From assembly GCF_002090175.1 (NCBI RefSeq), contig NZ_BBRN01000005.1, forward strand, positions 434,001-498,000: a stretch of 64,000 bases of DNA, in the 5' to 3' direction. This DNA is from Demequina sp. NBRC 110057 (GTDB lineage Bacteria; Actinomycetota; Actinomycetes; Actinomycetales; Demequinaceae). A program made the position numbers and the translations under genes. The notes under the pieces were generated by a model, which had not been told where the DNA came from, searched no databases, and was given only the letters and a program-made list of their open reading frames with translations. Positions 34,294-43,481 of the stretch are shown here, piece after piece. Position 1 is the first letter of the stretch; every line of letters starts with the position of its first letter.

Positions 34294-35136
34294 ATGCTCA
34301 GCACCGAAGCTGCGCTCGACGACTACTCGTTCGAGATCACCGCCCGGGACCTCCCGGCCCTGGCCTCCACGGCCGACCGCTTCCCCGCCGGAACGCGCGT
34401 CAACGTCACGTACCTGGGCACCGAGGACGCCGCGGACAGGCTCGCCGCCGCGCGCGCCGTGGCCGACCACGGCCTCACCCCCGTGCCGCACATCTCGGCC
34501 CGGCGCCTCCTCAGCGAAGCCGACCTCACCTCCTTCCTCGACGGCCTCGCCGCGCAGGGCACGCACCGCCGCGTATTCGCGGTCGGCGGCGACCCCGCGC
34601 AGCCTCACGGCCCCTACTCGGAGGCGGCGCAGGTCATCGCATCCGGACACCTGGCGGCCGCCGGCGTGCGCGAGGTGGGCATCGGCGGCTACCCCGAGGG
34701 CCACCCCGACATCGACGACGCCGCCCTCTGGGACGCCCTGACGCTCAAGACCCGGCTGATCGCGGAGCAGGGAATGAACGCCGCGATCGCCACCCAGTTC
34801 TCCTTCGACACCGACGCCGTCCTGACCTGGATCCGCCGCGTGCGCGACGCTGGCGTCGACGCCCCCATCCGCGTGGGTGTGCCCGGGCCCGCCGGCGTCA
34901 AGCGCCTGCTGGGCTTCGCGCGTCGCTGCGGCGTCGCCTCGAGCGCGACGCTCGCCCGCAAGTACGGCTTCTCGCTAGGAAACCTGCTGGGCACCGCGGG
35001 ACCCGACGCGTTCATCGAGGACCTCGCCGCCGGGATCGACCACGGCGTCCACGGCGAGGTCCGCCTGCACTTCTTTACTTTTGGCGGCCTCGACGCGACG
35101 GCGTCGTGGCTCGAGAGGCGACCCGTCGCTGCCTGA
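34294..35136 (+). CDS. metF: Methylenetetrahydrofolate reductase-family protein (first copy)
   Basis: A 280-residue TIM-barrel flavoenzyme of the MetF family that interconverts 5-methyl- and 5,10-methylene-THF. Visible blocks are GLTPVPHISARR, VFAVGGDPAQPHGPY, GGYPEGHPD and TQFSFDTDAV. Beside ligM it should run in the oxidative direction, returning methyl-THF made by O-demethylation to methylene-THF. The ATG at 34294 follows GGAGG by 6 nt. It is paralogous to the copy at 37603, sharing all these blocks; why two copies exist is unclear. Confidence 0.85.
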   Translation: MLSTEAALDDYSFEITARDLPALASTADRFPAGTRVNVTYLGTEDAADRLAAARAVADHGLTPVPHISARRLLSEADLTSFLDGLAAQGTHRRVFAVGGDPAQPHGPYSEAAQVIASGHLAAAGVREVGIGGYPEGHPDIDDAALWDALTLKTRLIAEQGMNAAIATQFSFDTDAVLTWIRRVRDAGVDAPIRVGVPGPAGVKRLLGFARRCGVASSATLARKYGFSLGNLLGTAGPDAFIEDLAAGIDHGVHGEVRLHFFTFGGLDATASWLERRPVAA

Positions 35137-35210
35137 AGCCCTCCACGGCCGGCGCACCGACGCATCGGCCACCCGCAGTACCCCACTCAACGATGAGAGG
35201 AAGTCCCCCC

Positions 35211-36554
35211 ATGAACCACCCCATGCCCCAGAGCCTCCAGCAGGCCATCGACGCGGCGGGCAACGCCGTGGACCTCGTGTGGCACGGCGAGAAGGCGACG
35301 TGGAAGGTGCCCGTCGTGCCGTCCGAGTTCGTCGGCTGGGCCGCCGAGCAGGAGGCGTGGCGCTCCGGCGTCGCCATCTCCGACCTGTCGTTCCACATGT
35401 CCGACACCACCATCGTCGGCTCCGACGCGAGACGCCTGCTCGAGGCCGTGAGCGCCAACAACTACGACCGCTTTGCGACCGGCCAGGCCAAGCAGTTCAT
35501 CCCCGTCGCCCCCGACGGGAACATCATCACCGACGGCATCCTGCTCAAGGAGGCCGAGGACCGCTACGTGCTGTCCGGCGTCCCCGCGGCTCAGAGCTGG
35601 GTGACCTATCACGCAGAGGCGGGCCACTACGACGTCGACCTCGCCACCAACCTCGACTCGGCAGTGCGCCGCGAGGGCGACCCGTGGTTCTTCCGCTTCC
35701 AGGTGCAGGGGCCGCACGCGCTCGACCTCATCGAGCGCGCCTACGGACGCGCCCTCCCCGAGACGAGGTTCTTCCACTCGCAGATGACGGAGCTCGCAGG
35801 CCGCCCGGTGCGTGCCCTGCGTCACGGCATGGCCGGCCAGGCGGGCTTCGAACTCATCGGCGACTTCGCCGACTACCAGGCCGTGAAGGACGCGCTGCTC
35901 GCCGCGGGCGAGGCCCTGGGCGTGGTGCAGGTGGGAGGCATGGCGTACTTCACCAACGGCGTCGAGTCCGGCTGGATCCCCACCCCGACCCCCGCGATCT
36001 ACGCCGCCCCCGAGCTGCGCGGCTACCGCGAGTGGCAGTCAGCGTTCTCCTACGAGGGCAAGAAGCCGATGCACGGGTCGTTCTACTCGCCGCGCATCGA
36101 GGACTACTACGCCTCACCGTGGGAGCTGGGCTACGGCCGGTCCATCCACCTGGGCCACGACTTCATCGGCCGCGACGCCCTGGCCGCGGCGAAGGACGCA
36201 CCCAAGCGCACCCGCGTGACCCTCGAGTGGGACGCGGAGGACGCGCGCCGCGCCTTCGGCGGCGACCCCGACTACTTCCTGTCCTACGGCCGCTACCGGA
36301 TCGAGAACGCCCACGGCCTGGCGGGCGTGACGTTCTACACCGCGAACATCGGCCCCGTGGGCAAGGTGCTGTCGCTGTCGCTCGTCGACGAGTGGCAGGC
36401 CGAGCCCGGCTCGCAGGTGGAGATCGTGTTCGGCGAGCACCCCGGCGCCGGCACCGCGCCCGAAGCCGACCTCGGCTTCCCGCGCATCCGCGCCACCGTG
36501 CAGCCCTCGCCCTACGACGAGTACGCCCGCACGCAGTACCGGGTCAACGCATGA
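35211..36554 (+). CDS. ligM: THF-dependent aromatic O-demethylase (LigM/DesA-like, GCV_T fold)
   Basis: A 447-residue aminomethyltransferase-fold protein. Its N-terminus (WRSGVAISDLSFHMSD, then a TDGILLKEAEDRYVLSG block) and length are like LigM, the sphingomonad enzyme that moves the methyl of vanillate or 3-O-methylgallate to tetrahydrofolate, rather than GcvT of about 370 residues. The flanking metF and purU genes give exactly the cofactor recycling such an enzyme needs. The ATG at 35211 has GAGAGG 11 nt upstream; ATG 35223 is an alternative. DmdA-like or other demethylation is the main competing idea. The actual methoxylated substrate is unknown. Confidence 0.78.
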   Translation: MNHPMPQSLQQAIDAAGNAVDLVWHGEKATWKVPVVPSEFVGWAAEQEAWRSGVAISDLSFHMSDTTIVGSDARRLLEAVSANNYDRFATGQAKQFIPVAPDGNIITDGILLKEAEDRYVLSGVPAAQSWVTYHAEAGHYDVDLATNLDSAVRREGDPWFFRFQVQGPHALDLIERAYGRALPETRFFHSQMTELAGRPVRALRHGMAGQAGFELIGDFADYQAVKDALLAAGEALGVVQVGGMAYFTNGVESGWIPTPTPAIYAAPELRGYREWQSAFSYEGKKPMHGSFYSPRIEDYYASPWELGYGRSIHLGHDFIGRDALAAAKDAPKRTRVTLEWDAEDARRAFGGDPDYFLSYGRYRIENAHGLAGVTFYTANIGPVGKVLSLSLVDEWQAEPGSQVEIVFGEHPGAGTAPEADLGFPRIRATVQPSPYDEYARTQYRVNA

Positions 36555-37450
36555 GCGCGCCGGCGCTCGCCAGGCCGGCCCCGGCATCGGCCGTCGACGA
36601 CGAGGCCGTGCTGCTTGTGGACGGCCCCGACCGCCCGGGGCTCGTGGCGGCCATCTCCTCCATCCTGTCCGCGATGGGCGCGAACATCCTCACGCTCGAC
36701 CAGTACTCGGCGGATCCGGACGGCGGGCGTTTCTACCAGCGCACCGTCGTGTCCCTACCGGGGCTGCGCGCGGAGCGGCCCGCCATCGAGGCGCGGCTGG
36801 ACGCGGAGATCCGCGACGGGCTGGGGCTCACGTGGCGACTCACGCTGCGCTCCGAGCCCAAGCGCGTCGCGATCCTCGCGTCCAAGGCCGACCACTGCCT
36901 GCTGGATCTGCTCTGGCGCCAGCGCCGCGGCGAGATCCCCATGACGGTGCCGATGGTCATCGCCAACCACGCCGACGTGGCCGACGACGTGCGCGGCTTC
37001 GGCGTGCCGTTTGTCCACGTGCCGTCGGTCAAGGGCCCGGACAAGTCGGCCGCCGAGGCGGAGATCCTGCGCCTGCTCGACGGCAACGTCGACGCCGTGG
37101 TGCTGGCGCGCTACATGCAGATCCTGTCCGAGGACTTCCTGGACCGCCTGGGCGTGCCCGTCATCAACATTCACCACTCGTTCCTGCCGGCGTTCATCGG
37201 CGCGGGGCCGTACCGCAAGGCCAAGGAGCGCGGCGTGAAGCTCATCGGCGCCACCGCGCACTACGTGACGCCCGACCTCGACGAGGGGCCGATCATCGAG
37301 CAGGACGTGGTGCGCGTCACCCACGCCGACAGCGCCGACGACCTGCAGCGTCGCGGCGCCGACGTGGAGCGCGCCGTGCTGTCCCGCGCAGTGCTGTGGC
37401 ACTGCGAGGACCGCGTGGTGCGCGACGGGTCGCAGACGGTGGTGTTTTAG
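36551..37450 (+). CDS. purU: Formyltetrahydrofolate deformylase
   Basis: A 299-residue enzyme hydrolysing 10-formyl-THF to THF and formate. An N-terminal ACT domain (about 18-95, LLVDGPDRPGLVAAIS) precedes a formyltransferase-fold domain with the catalytic Asn/His in VINIHHSFLPAF and Asp in TAHYVTPDLDEGPI. The ATG overlaps the ligM stop as ATGA, so it is translationally coupled to it. That coupling implies it disposes of the aromatic methyl carbon as formate and regenerates THF, instead of serving purine synthesis. Confidence 0.92.
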   Translation: MSAPALARPAPASAVDDEAVLLVDGPDRPGLVAAISSILSAMGANILTLDQYSADPDGGRFYQRTVVSLPGLRAERPAIEARLDAEIRDGLGLTWRLTLRSEPKRVAILASKADHCLLDLLWRQRRGEIPMTVPMVIANHADVADDVRGFGVPFVHVPSVKGPDKSAAEAEILRLLDGNVDAVVLARYMQILSEDFLDRLGVPVINIHHSFLPAFIGAGPYRKAKERGVKLIGATAHYVTPDLDEGPIIEQDVVRVTHADSADDLQRRGADVERAVLSRAVLWHCEDRVVRDGSQTVVF

Positions 37451-37472
37451 GGCCGCGCTGCCGCTTCAGCCA

Positions 37473-37536
37473 CGCCCCGGGAGCCACAGAGTGCCGCGAT
37501 CCGCACGGATCCGCGCACTCAGTGACTCCCGGGGCG
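37473..37536. repeat. Intergenic palindromic repeat, family B copy 2
   Basis: A 64-bp imperfect palindrome between purU and the second metF. The arms match over about 29 bp with three mismatches and one indel, sharing CCCCGGGAG, CACTCAGTGACTCCCGGGG and GCGGATC blocks with the copy at 33618. It lies in inverted orientation to that copy. Confidence 0.87.
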
Positions 37537-37602
37537 TTGCGTAGAGTGGGCGGGCGCATTTCGCGCGCCCGATGCCGTCCACCACCGCCCAAGGAGGTTC
37601 CG

Positions 37603-38439
37603 ATGACCGGCCACGACGCCGTCCTCGCGGACCTCTCGCTCGAGATCTCGGCGGCCGACCTCCCGCGAGTGGCCGATGCCGCGGCCCGCCTCCCGCGCGG
37701 CGCGCGCGTCCACGTGACCGCGCTCAGCACGGAAACCGCCGCCGACCGCGTCGCCACGGCATCGGAGCTCGTCACCCACGGGCTGACGCCGGTGCCGCAC
37801 CTGTCCGCCCGTCGGCTCGCGTCACGCGAGGACCTGGAGTCGACAGTGGCGGCGCTCGCCCACGCTGCGGCGCAGGAGTCCGTCTTCGTCATCGGCGGCG
37901 ACCCCCGCACGCCGGCCGGGCCGTACGCGAGCGCGCTCGCGGTGATCGAATCCGGCGTGCTCGCGCGCCACGGGGTGCGCCAGGCGGGCATCGGCGGCTA
38001 TACCGAGGGACACCCGGACATCCCCGACGACGTCCTGTGGGAGGCGTTGGCCGCGAAGTCAGGCGCGCTCGCCTCGCAGGGCATCGCCGGGTCGATCGTC
38101 ACGCAAGTGTCCTTCGACGCCGATGCCGTGCTCGCCTGGATCGCCGTGGTCCGCGAGCGCGGCATCCACCTGCCCATCCGGGTGGGAGTGCCGGGGCCGA
38201 TGGGAGTGGCGCGGCTGCTCTCGTTCGGGCGCCGCCTGGGCATCGCGTCGGCGGCGGGACTCGCGCGCAAGTACGGGGCACAGCTGGGCGGGATGCTCGG
38301 CTCCGCGGGGCCGGACGACTTCCTCGACCAGCTGGTCGCGGGGCTCGACCCCGCCGCGCACGGGGACGTCAGCGCTCACCTGTACACGTTCGGCGGGCTC
38401 GACGCGACGCTCGACTGGCTCTCCCACCGGACAGTTTGA
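37603..38439 (+). CDS. metF: Methylenetetrahydrofolate reductase-family protein (second copy)
   Basis: A 278-residue MetF paralogue of the gene at 34294, sharing HGLTPVPHLSARRL, VFVIGGDPRTPAGPY, GGYTEGHPDIPDD and TQVSFDADAV. The ATG at 37603 has a near-perfect AAGGAGG at 6 nt. It ends the ligM unit, and its TGA is inside the arm of a family C palindrome. Two MetF copies flanking ligM-purU may have split directions or substrates; alternatively one is a dedicated partner of the demethylase. Confidence 0.85.
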   Translation: MTGHDAVLADLSLEISAADLPRVADAAARLPRGARVHVTALSTETAADRVATASELVTHGLTPVPHLSARRLASREDLESTVAALAHAAAQESVFVIGGDPRTPAGPYASALAVIESGVLARHGVRQAGIGGYTEGHPDIPDDVLWEALAAKSGALASQGIAGSIVTQVSFDADAVLAWIAVVRERGIHLPIRVGVPGPMGVARLLSFGRRLGIASAAGLARKYGAQLGGMLGSAGPDDFLDQLVAGLDPAAHGDVSAHLYTFGGLDATLDWLSHRTV

Positions 38440-38519
38440 ACCAGTGCGCCGGGAGACACGCCGGGACCGGACGCTGAACGGGCCGGAACGCCGGCGTGTC
38501 GGGCCGAAACTGGTTCAAA
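38435..38519. repeat. Intergenic palindromic repeat, family C copy 1
   Basis: An 85-bp palindromic element with perfect 10-bp outer arms (TTTGAACCAG/CTGGTTCAAA) and perfect 10-bp inner arms (GACACGCCGG/CCGGCGTGTC). It starts inside the last codons of the second metF and ends 41 bp before the convergent DUF3500 gene. A related copy lies at 53704-53789. Confidence 0.9.
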
Positions 38520-38559
38520 GTGAGGGGCTTGCGGGGCCGGCGGAGCGGGCAGGCGCGGG

Positions 38560-39861
38560 TCAGCGGGCGCGGAACGCCTTCCCGTAGTCGGCGCCGTGTG
38601 GCAGGCGCAGCGTGGTGTGCACGTGGAAGCGCTGCGGCACCTCGTTGCTCAGCCACACGCCGGCATGGTGGTCAAGCTCGGCAATGATCGACGGCCCGTG
38701 AATCCGCAGGTAGAACAGCTGCGAGCCGTCGGTCGCGCCGTACCAGGACAGGTGCGTCTGACCCCACCAGCGCTCCACGTCCGCGAGCGCGAGCCCTCGC
38801 TGGTCCGCGGGGAGCAGCAGCAGGAAGTCCTCGACGATCGCGAGCAGCAAGCCGGCCTGAGCGGAGTCGAGCGCCGCCACCGCCAGCCCCTCGAACGGCA
38901 CCACACGGTTGTCGCGGAACGCTCCCGCCACGTGACGCTCGTCGGCGGGGTGCACGCGGCCAGGAGGCATCGCGGGGTCCAGCACGGACGCGAACACCAC
39001 GGCCTCGGACCTCTGCACCTCAGACAGCGACCCCATCAGCCGCAGCGCCAGCTCCTCGCGCGCCTCGAACAGCGCCGGACGCGCCCCGTCGGACAGCGCC
39101 GGCTCCGCGCCGATGAAGGCCGGCGCGATCACCTGCCGCCCGCCGGCGAACACGCAGTTGAGGTCCACATGGTGGCCGAACAGCTGCCAGCCCCAGTCCC
39201 CCTCGCCCGGCACGCCGAAGATCGAGAACCAGTATGAGCGGTCGTTCATGATCCCCGGCAGCTCGGTGAGATCCCCCAGGAACCCATTGAGCGCCATGGC
39301 CTCACCCACGCGCGCCACCCCCTCGGGGCTGAGCGACTCGCGCACCACGGCGAGCGCCGCATCGGTCGCCTCCGCCGAGAGCTCCTCGAGCCGAAGCCCT
39401 ACCTCGTGGATGACGAACTCGGGGTTGGACCACGCGCGCCACTCGGGGGCGTCCATGTCGTAGGTGACGGCCTCGACCTGGGCGGGGCTCAGCTGTCCCA
39501 GGAACGCCTGGGCGGCCGATGCGGCACCCGCCTCAGCGGCCGGCGCTCCTCCCGTACGGGCGGCGGCGATGGCATCGGCCCACACCTCGGGGCGCACCTC
39601 GCCGGACTCGGTGAGGCCGCGGAAGGGCTCGTCGTAGAGCGCGCGCCAGTCGGCGAGGAGCTCCTGCACGAACGACAGCGAGCGCTTGGCCACCGAGAAG
39701 TCCCTGAACGACATGCCGCGCCACTGGGCGAGCTCGGCGTCGGCGGGGTCGGTGACGAACTCCCGGTAGGACTCGGCAAGCGCCACCGCCTCATCCCGCG
39801 CCTCGACGCGCGACGAGGTGAAGAAGCCGTCGAGGTCCTCACCCGCGGTCTCGCGCGCCAT
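38560..39861 (-). CDS. DUF3500 domain protein
   Basis: A 433-residue cytoplasmic-looking protein without signal or membrane helix. It matches DUF3500 proteins, with blocks RSYWFSIFG, WQLFGHHVDLNCVFAGG and AELDHHAGVWL rich in His/Asp, which suggests metal binding. No activity is established for this family. Its ATG overlaps the stop of the ABC ATPase (TGATG), so it belongs to the importer operon and may process the imported compound. Conserved histidines resemble a hydrolase or oxygenase site, but this is speculative. Confidence 0.8.
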   Translation of the reverse strand: MARETAGEDLDGFFTSSRVEARDEAVALAESYREFVTDPADAELAQWRGMSFRDFSVAKRSLSFVQELLADWRALYDEPFRGLTESGEVRPEVWADAIAAARTGGAPAAEAGAASAAQAFLGQLSPAQVEAVTYDMDAPEWRAWSNPEFVIHEVGLRLEELSAEATDAALAVVRESLSPEGVARVGEAMALNGFLGDLTELPGIMNDRSYWFSIFGVPGEGDWGWQLFGHHVDLNCVFAGGRQVIAPAFIGAEPALSDGARPALFEAREELALRLMGSLSEVQRSEAVVFASVLDPAMPPGRVHPADERHVAGAFRDNRVVPFEGLAVAALDSAQAGLLLAIVEDFLLLLPADQRGLALADVERWWGQTHLSWYGATDGSQLFYLRIHGPSIIAELDHHAGVWLSNEVPQRFHVHTTLRLPHGADYGKAFRAR

Positions 39862-40676
39862 CAGGCGGCCAGGGTCGCGGGACGGCGGCGGTCGCGAGGG
39901 TGGGCGGCGGGGGTCGCGGCGAGCAGCGCGCGGGTGTACTCGTGCTGCGGGTTGCCGAACACCTGCTCGGCGTCGCCTTGCTCCACCAGGCGGCCCTTCT
40001 TCAGGACGCCGATGCGGTGGGAGATGTGCTTGACCACCGCGAGGTCGTGCGCAATGAACAGGTAGCTCATGCCGGACTCCTCCTGGAGCCGCTCCAGCAG
40101 GTCGATGATCTGCGACTGCGTCGACAGGTCCAGCGCTGACAGCGCCTCGTCGCACACCAGCAGGCGCGGCTCGAGCGCCACGGCGCGGGCGATCGACACG
40201 CGCTGCAGCTGGCCGCCCGAGAGCTGCGACGGGTAGCGGTCAAGGTGCCCCTCGCGCAGGCCCACCTGCTCGAACACCTCGACGGCGGCGCGCCGCCTGC
40301 TCTTCGTATCGCCGATGCCGTGGCGCTTCAGCGCGTCCGTCACCGAGCGTCCCACGGTGTGGCGAGGGTTCTGCGACGCGATGGGGTCCTGGAAGACGGC
40401 CTGCACGTCCGAGCGGTACGACAGCGGGGTGTGCTTGCCGAACGTGGAGATGTCGGTGCCGTCGAAGCGCACGGTGCCGGAGGCGATGTCCGCGAGGCGC
40501 AGCACCGCCTTGCCGGTGGTGGACTTGCCGGAGCCGGACTCCCCCACCAGGCCGTAGGTCTCGCCGGCGCCGATGGTGAAGGACACGTCCTCCACGACGG
40601 TGACCGACTTCTTGCGCCAGCCGGCCCCCACCTCGTAGGAGATCGACAGGTTCTCGACCTCGAGTAGCGCGGTCAT
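39861..40676 (-). CDS. ABC transporter ATPase, DppF/OppF type
   Basis: A 271-residue cytoplasmic ATPase of a dipeptide/nickel-type importer. Walker A is GESGSGKST (45-53), the signature LSGGQ is at about 152-156 and Walker B is LLVCDEALSALD. The C-terminus carries the oligopeptide ATPase tail (QHEYTRALL). Its ATG is 1 nt after the stop of the permease-ATPase fusion, and its own stop overlaps the DUF3500 start. It would pair with the ATPase domain of that fusion. Confidence 0.93.
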   Translation of the reverse strand: MTALLEVENLSISYEVGAGWRKKSVTVVEDVSFTIGAGETYGLVGESGSGKSTTGKAVLRLADIASGTVRFDGTDISTFGKHTPLSYRSDVQAVFQDPIASQNPRHTVGRSVTDALKRHGIGDTKSRRRAAVEVFEQVGLREGHLDRYPSQLSGGQLQRVSIARAVALEPRLLVCDEALSALDLSTQSQIIDLLERLQEESGMSYLFIAHDLAVVKHISHRIGVLKKGRLVEQGDAEQVFGNPQHEYTRALLAATPAAHPRDRRRPATLAA

Positions 40677-40677
40677 G

Positions 40678-42540
40678 TCACACCTCCAGGGAGTGGTCGG
40701 AGCGGTCGCCGGCCGCGGGATGCGAGGCGAGCAGGCGTGCGGTGTACTCGTGGCTCGGGTGGTCGAAGATGTCCGTGACCGGCGCCGTCTCGACGACCTC
40801 GCCCTGGTACACGACGGCGACGCGGTCGCAGATCTCCGCCGCGACGCCGAGGTCGTGGGTGATCGCGATGATCGACATCCCCATCTGCTCGCGCAGATCC
40901 ATGAGCAGGTCGAGCACCTGCGCCTGCGTGGTGACGTCCAGCGCGCTCGTGGCCTCGTCCGCGATGAGCACCTCGGGCTCGCCCGCGAGGGCCAGGCCGA
41001 TGGCCACGCGCTGCGCCATGCCGCCCGAGAACTGCCAGGGGTACTGGGTCAGGCGACGGGTCGCGTCGTCCACCCCCACCAGGTCAAGCAGCTCCGCGGC
41101 GCGGGCCTTGGCGGCCGCGCGGGACATCTGGTGGTGGGCATGCAGCACCTCGGTCATCTGGCGGCCGACGGTGTGGACCGGCGACAGGTTGGCCTGAGGG
41201 TTCTGGAAGACGACTCCCAGCTTGCCGCCGAGCACCGCGTGGTGGTCCTTCTGGCTGCCTGCCGCGAGGTCGACGCCATCGAGCACCACCTGGCCGCCCG
41301 CGAGCCGCACCCCAGCAGGGAGCATGCCGAGGGCGGACTTGGCGATCATCGACTTGCCCGAGCCGGACTCTCCCAGGATGCCCAGGATCTCGCCCTTGGC
41401 CACGTGCAGGTTGGCGCCGTGGACCAGCGTGGTGACGCCGCCGTCGGGGCTGTCGGCCACCACGGTGAGGTCGCGCAAATCGAGCAGGGCCGATGCCGGG
41501 GCGGGCTGGGCGGTGCCGCTCGCCGCCGCATCGGCCGGACGCTCGCTCGCCTCGGTACGCGAGGCGACCTCCGTACGGGAGCCCACGGCGGCATCGGCCA
41601 TCACCACCTTCTTGCCCAGCAGCGAGCGCTTGAGCGTGGTGGGGCGGCGGCCGGTGAGGGCGTCGTTGAGCCCGTCGCCGAGGAGGTTGAACGCGAGGAC
41701 GGTGAAGACGATGGCGAGGCCGGGAGCGATGACCAGCCAGCCGTGGTCCGCCTGGTTCTCGGCGGCGAAGCGGAGCATGCCGCCCCACGAGGGCTGGTCG
41801 TCGGACAGGCCAAGGCCAAGGAAGGACAGGGCCGCCTCGAGCTTGATGGCCGATCCGAGGAACACCGCCCCCTGCACGGCCATGGGGCCGGCGAGGTTGG
41901 GGAGGATCTGGCGGAAGATGATCTGGCTCGTGCTGAGGCCCACGACGGTGGCGGAGTCGACGTAGAGCTTCTGGCGCTCGCCGAGCGTGATGGCGCGGGC
42001 GATGCGGGCGAAGTTCATGCAGAACACCAGGCCGATCGCGATGATCAGGGTGGTCATGCCGCGACCCAGGATGGCGATCACCACGAACCCAACCATGAGG
42101 CCGGGAAGGGCATCGGCCATGTCCATGACGCGCGAGCCGAGCCGGTCGTACCAGCCGCCCTTGTAGCCCAGGATGAGGCCCATCGGGATGCCGATGAGCA
42201 TCGCGACCACCACGGAGCCGACCGCGACGATGAGCGCGGTGCGGGCGCCGTAGATGAGCTGGCTGAGCAGGTCGCGGCCCAGGGTGTCGGCGCCCAGCAG
42301 GTGCTCGGACGTGGGGCCGGACATGGACGCGGTGACGTCGGTGGCGTCGGGCGCGTACGGGGCGATGAGCGGGGCGAAGACCGCGCACACCAGCACGATC
42401 GCGATGATGACGAGCGCGAAGACTGTCGACGGCTGCTGGCGCAGGCGGTGAAGCGCCTGCCTGGCGCCGCTGGCCTGCTTGCCAGGGGCGGACGTGGCCG
42501 CGGGATCGCCGACGGTGACGGCGGTGACGGAGGTACTCAC
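40678..42540 (-). CDS. ABC transporter permease-ATPase fusion (DppC-DppD type)
   Basis: A single 620-residue protein in which a DppC-like permease (about 1-300, six helices, ending with the EAALSFLGLG and GDGLNDAL regions) is fused to a DppD-like ATPase (about 365-620). The ATPase has Walker A GESGSGKS, a signature-like FSGGM and Walker B VLIADEATSALD. A flexible Ala/Glu-rich linker joins the halves. The GTG at 42540 overlaps the stop of the upstream permease as GTGA. Such fusions occur in some actinobacterial importers. It completes a two-permease, two-ATPase transporter with its neighbours. Confidence 0.92.
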   Translation of the reverse strand: MSTSVTAVTVGDPAATSAPGKQASGARQALHRLRQQPSTVFALVIIAIVLVCAVFAPLIAPYAPDATDVTASMSGPTSEHLLGADTLGRDLLSQLIYGARTALIVAVGSVVVAMLIGIPMGLILGYKGGWYDRLGSRVMDMADALPGLMVGFVVIAILGRGMTTLIIAIGLVFCMNFARIARAITLGERQKLYVDSATVVGLSTSQIIFRQILPNLAGPMAVQGAVFLGSAIKLEAALSFLGLGLSDDQPSWGGMLRFAAENQADHGWLVIAPGLAIVFTVLAFNLLGDGLNDALTGRRPTTLKRSLLGKKVVMADAAVGSRTEVASRTEASERPADAAASGTAQPAPASALLDLRDLTVVADSPDGGVTTLVHGANLHVAKGEILGILGESGSGKSMIAKSALGMLPAGVRLAGGQVVLDGVDLAAGSQKDHHAVLGGKLGVVFQNPQANLSPVHTVGRQMTEVLHAHHQMSRAAAKARAAELLDLVGVDDATRRLTQYPWQFSGGMAQRVAIGLALAGEPEVLIADEATSALDVTTQAQVLDLLMDLREQMGMSIIAITHDLGVAAEICDRVAVVYQGEVVETAPVTDIFDHPSHEYTARLLASHPAAGDRSDHSLEV

Positions 42541-43481
42541 TGGGGCCTCGCTTGGGGGTTGATCAGGCCGTAACAGACGTCGAGCAGCAGGTTCACGGCG
42601 ACCACGATGATCGCCGTGACCAGCACGACTCCCTGCACGACCGGGAAGTCCTGGCCGATGACGGAGGTGAGCATCAGCCCGCCCACGCCCGGCACGGAGA
42701 ACACGGACTCGATGACGAAGCTCACGCCGATGAGGATCGCGAAGGTGACGCCCGCGGAGGCGAGCACCGGCACCAGCGCGTTCTTGATGCCGTAGCGCAG
42801 CACGATGGTGCGGCGCTTCACGCCAGCGGCCGTGAGGGTGTCGACGTAGGGAGAGGCCATCGCCTTCACCATCGCCGCGCGCGTCTGGCGAGCGATCATC
42901 GCGCCTCCGGTGATGCCCAGCGCGAGCGAGGGGAGTATGAGGCCGCGCAGCCACAGCAGCGGGTCGTCCGTGATGGGGGTCCACGCGACGATGGGGACCC
43001 AGCCGAGCTGGATCGCGAACACCGACACCAGGATGAGGCCCATCCAGAATTCGGGGATCGCGAGGCCCACGACGGTGCCGCCGGTGACGATGCGGTCCGC
43101 GAGCGTGCCCGGGCGGGTGCCGGTGTAGACGCCGGCCGAGACACCCAGGATGAGCGAGACCACCATGCCGCCCAGCACCAGCGACAGCGTGGCGCCCACC
43201 CGCTCGGACAGCAGGTCCGTCACGGGAAGGCCCAGGCGGATCGAGGTGCCGAGGTCGCCGTGAAGCACCCCGGCGAACCACTCACCGAGCTGGGTGAAGA
43301 ACGGCTGGTCGAGCCCCAGCTGCGCCTCGATCTGGGCGATCGCCTCGGGCGTGGCCGAGGGACCCAGGATCGCGGCGGCGGGGCTGCCGGGGACCAGGAA
43401 GGTCAGGGAGAACACCAGGAGGCTGACGATCAACAGCTGTGGAAGCGTGAAGAGCAACCGGTAGGCGACGAGCTTGCCCAA
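42537..43481 (-). CDS. ABC transporter permease, DppB type
   Basis: A 314-residue membrane permease with six predicted helices. Family features are the N-terminal RLLFTLPQLLIVSLLVF helix, the LGLDQPFFTQLGEWF periplasmic start, and the cytoplasmic EAA-like loop with MASPYVDTLTAAGVKRR. The start codon is TTG (43481) with AAGGA 9 nt upstream. It follows the binding-protein gene after 109 bp and is coupled to the fusion gene by a GTGA overlap. Confidence 0.91.
   Translation of the reverse strand: MGKLVAYRLLFTLPQLLIVSLLVFSLTFLVPGSPAAAILGPSATPEAIAQIEAQLGLDQPFFTQLGEWFAGVLHGDLGTSIRLGLPVTDLLSERVGATLSLVLGGMVVSLILGVSAGVYTGTRPGTLADRIVTGGTVVGLAIPEFWMGLILVSVFAIQLGWVPIVAWTPITDDPLLWLRGLILPSLALGITGGAMIARQTRAAMVKAMASPYVDTLTAAGVKRRTIVLRYGIKNALVPVLASAGVTFAILIGVSFVIESVFSVPGVGGLMLTSVIGQDFPVVQGVVLVTAIIVVAVNLLLDVCYGLINPQARPQ

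Noticed and set aside
35211-36554. Assignment of the LigM-like gene as glycine cleavage T protein (gcvT)
   Set aside because: No gcvH or gcvP is nearby, it is longer than GcvT, and its N-terminal blocks and metF/purU neighbours fit LigM-type demethylases better; the call is still not certain.
40675-42573. Long plus-strand open frame opposite the ABC permease-ATPase fusion
   Set aside because: Antisense shadow; the minus strand shows complete Walker and permease motifs.
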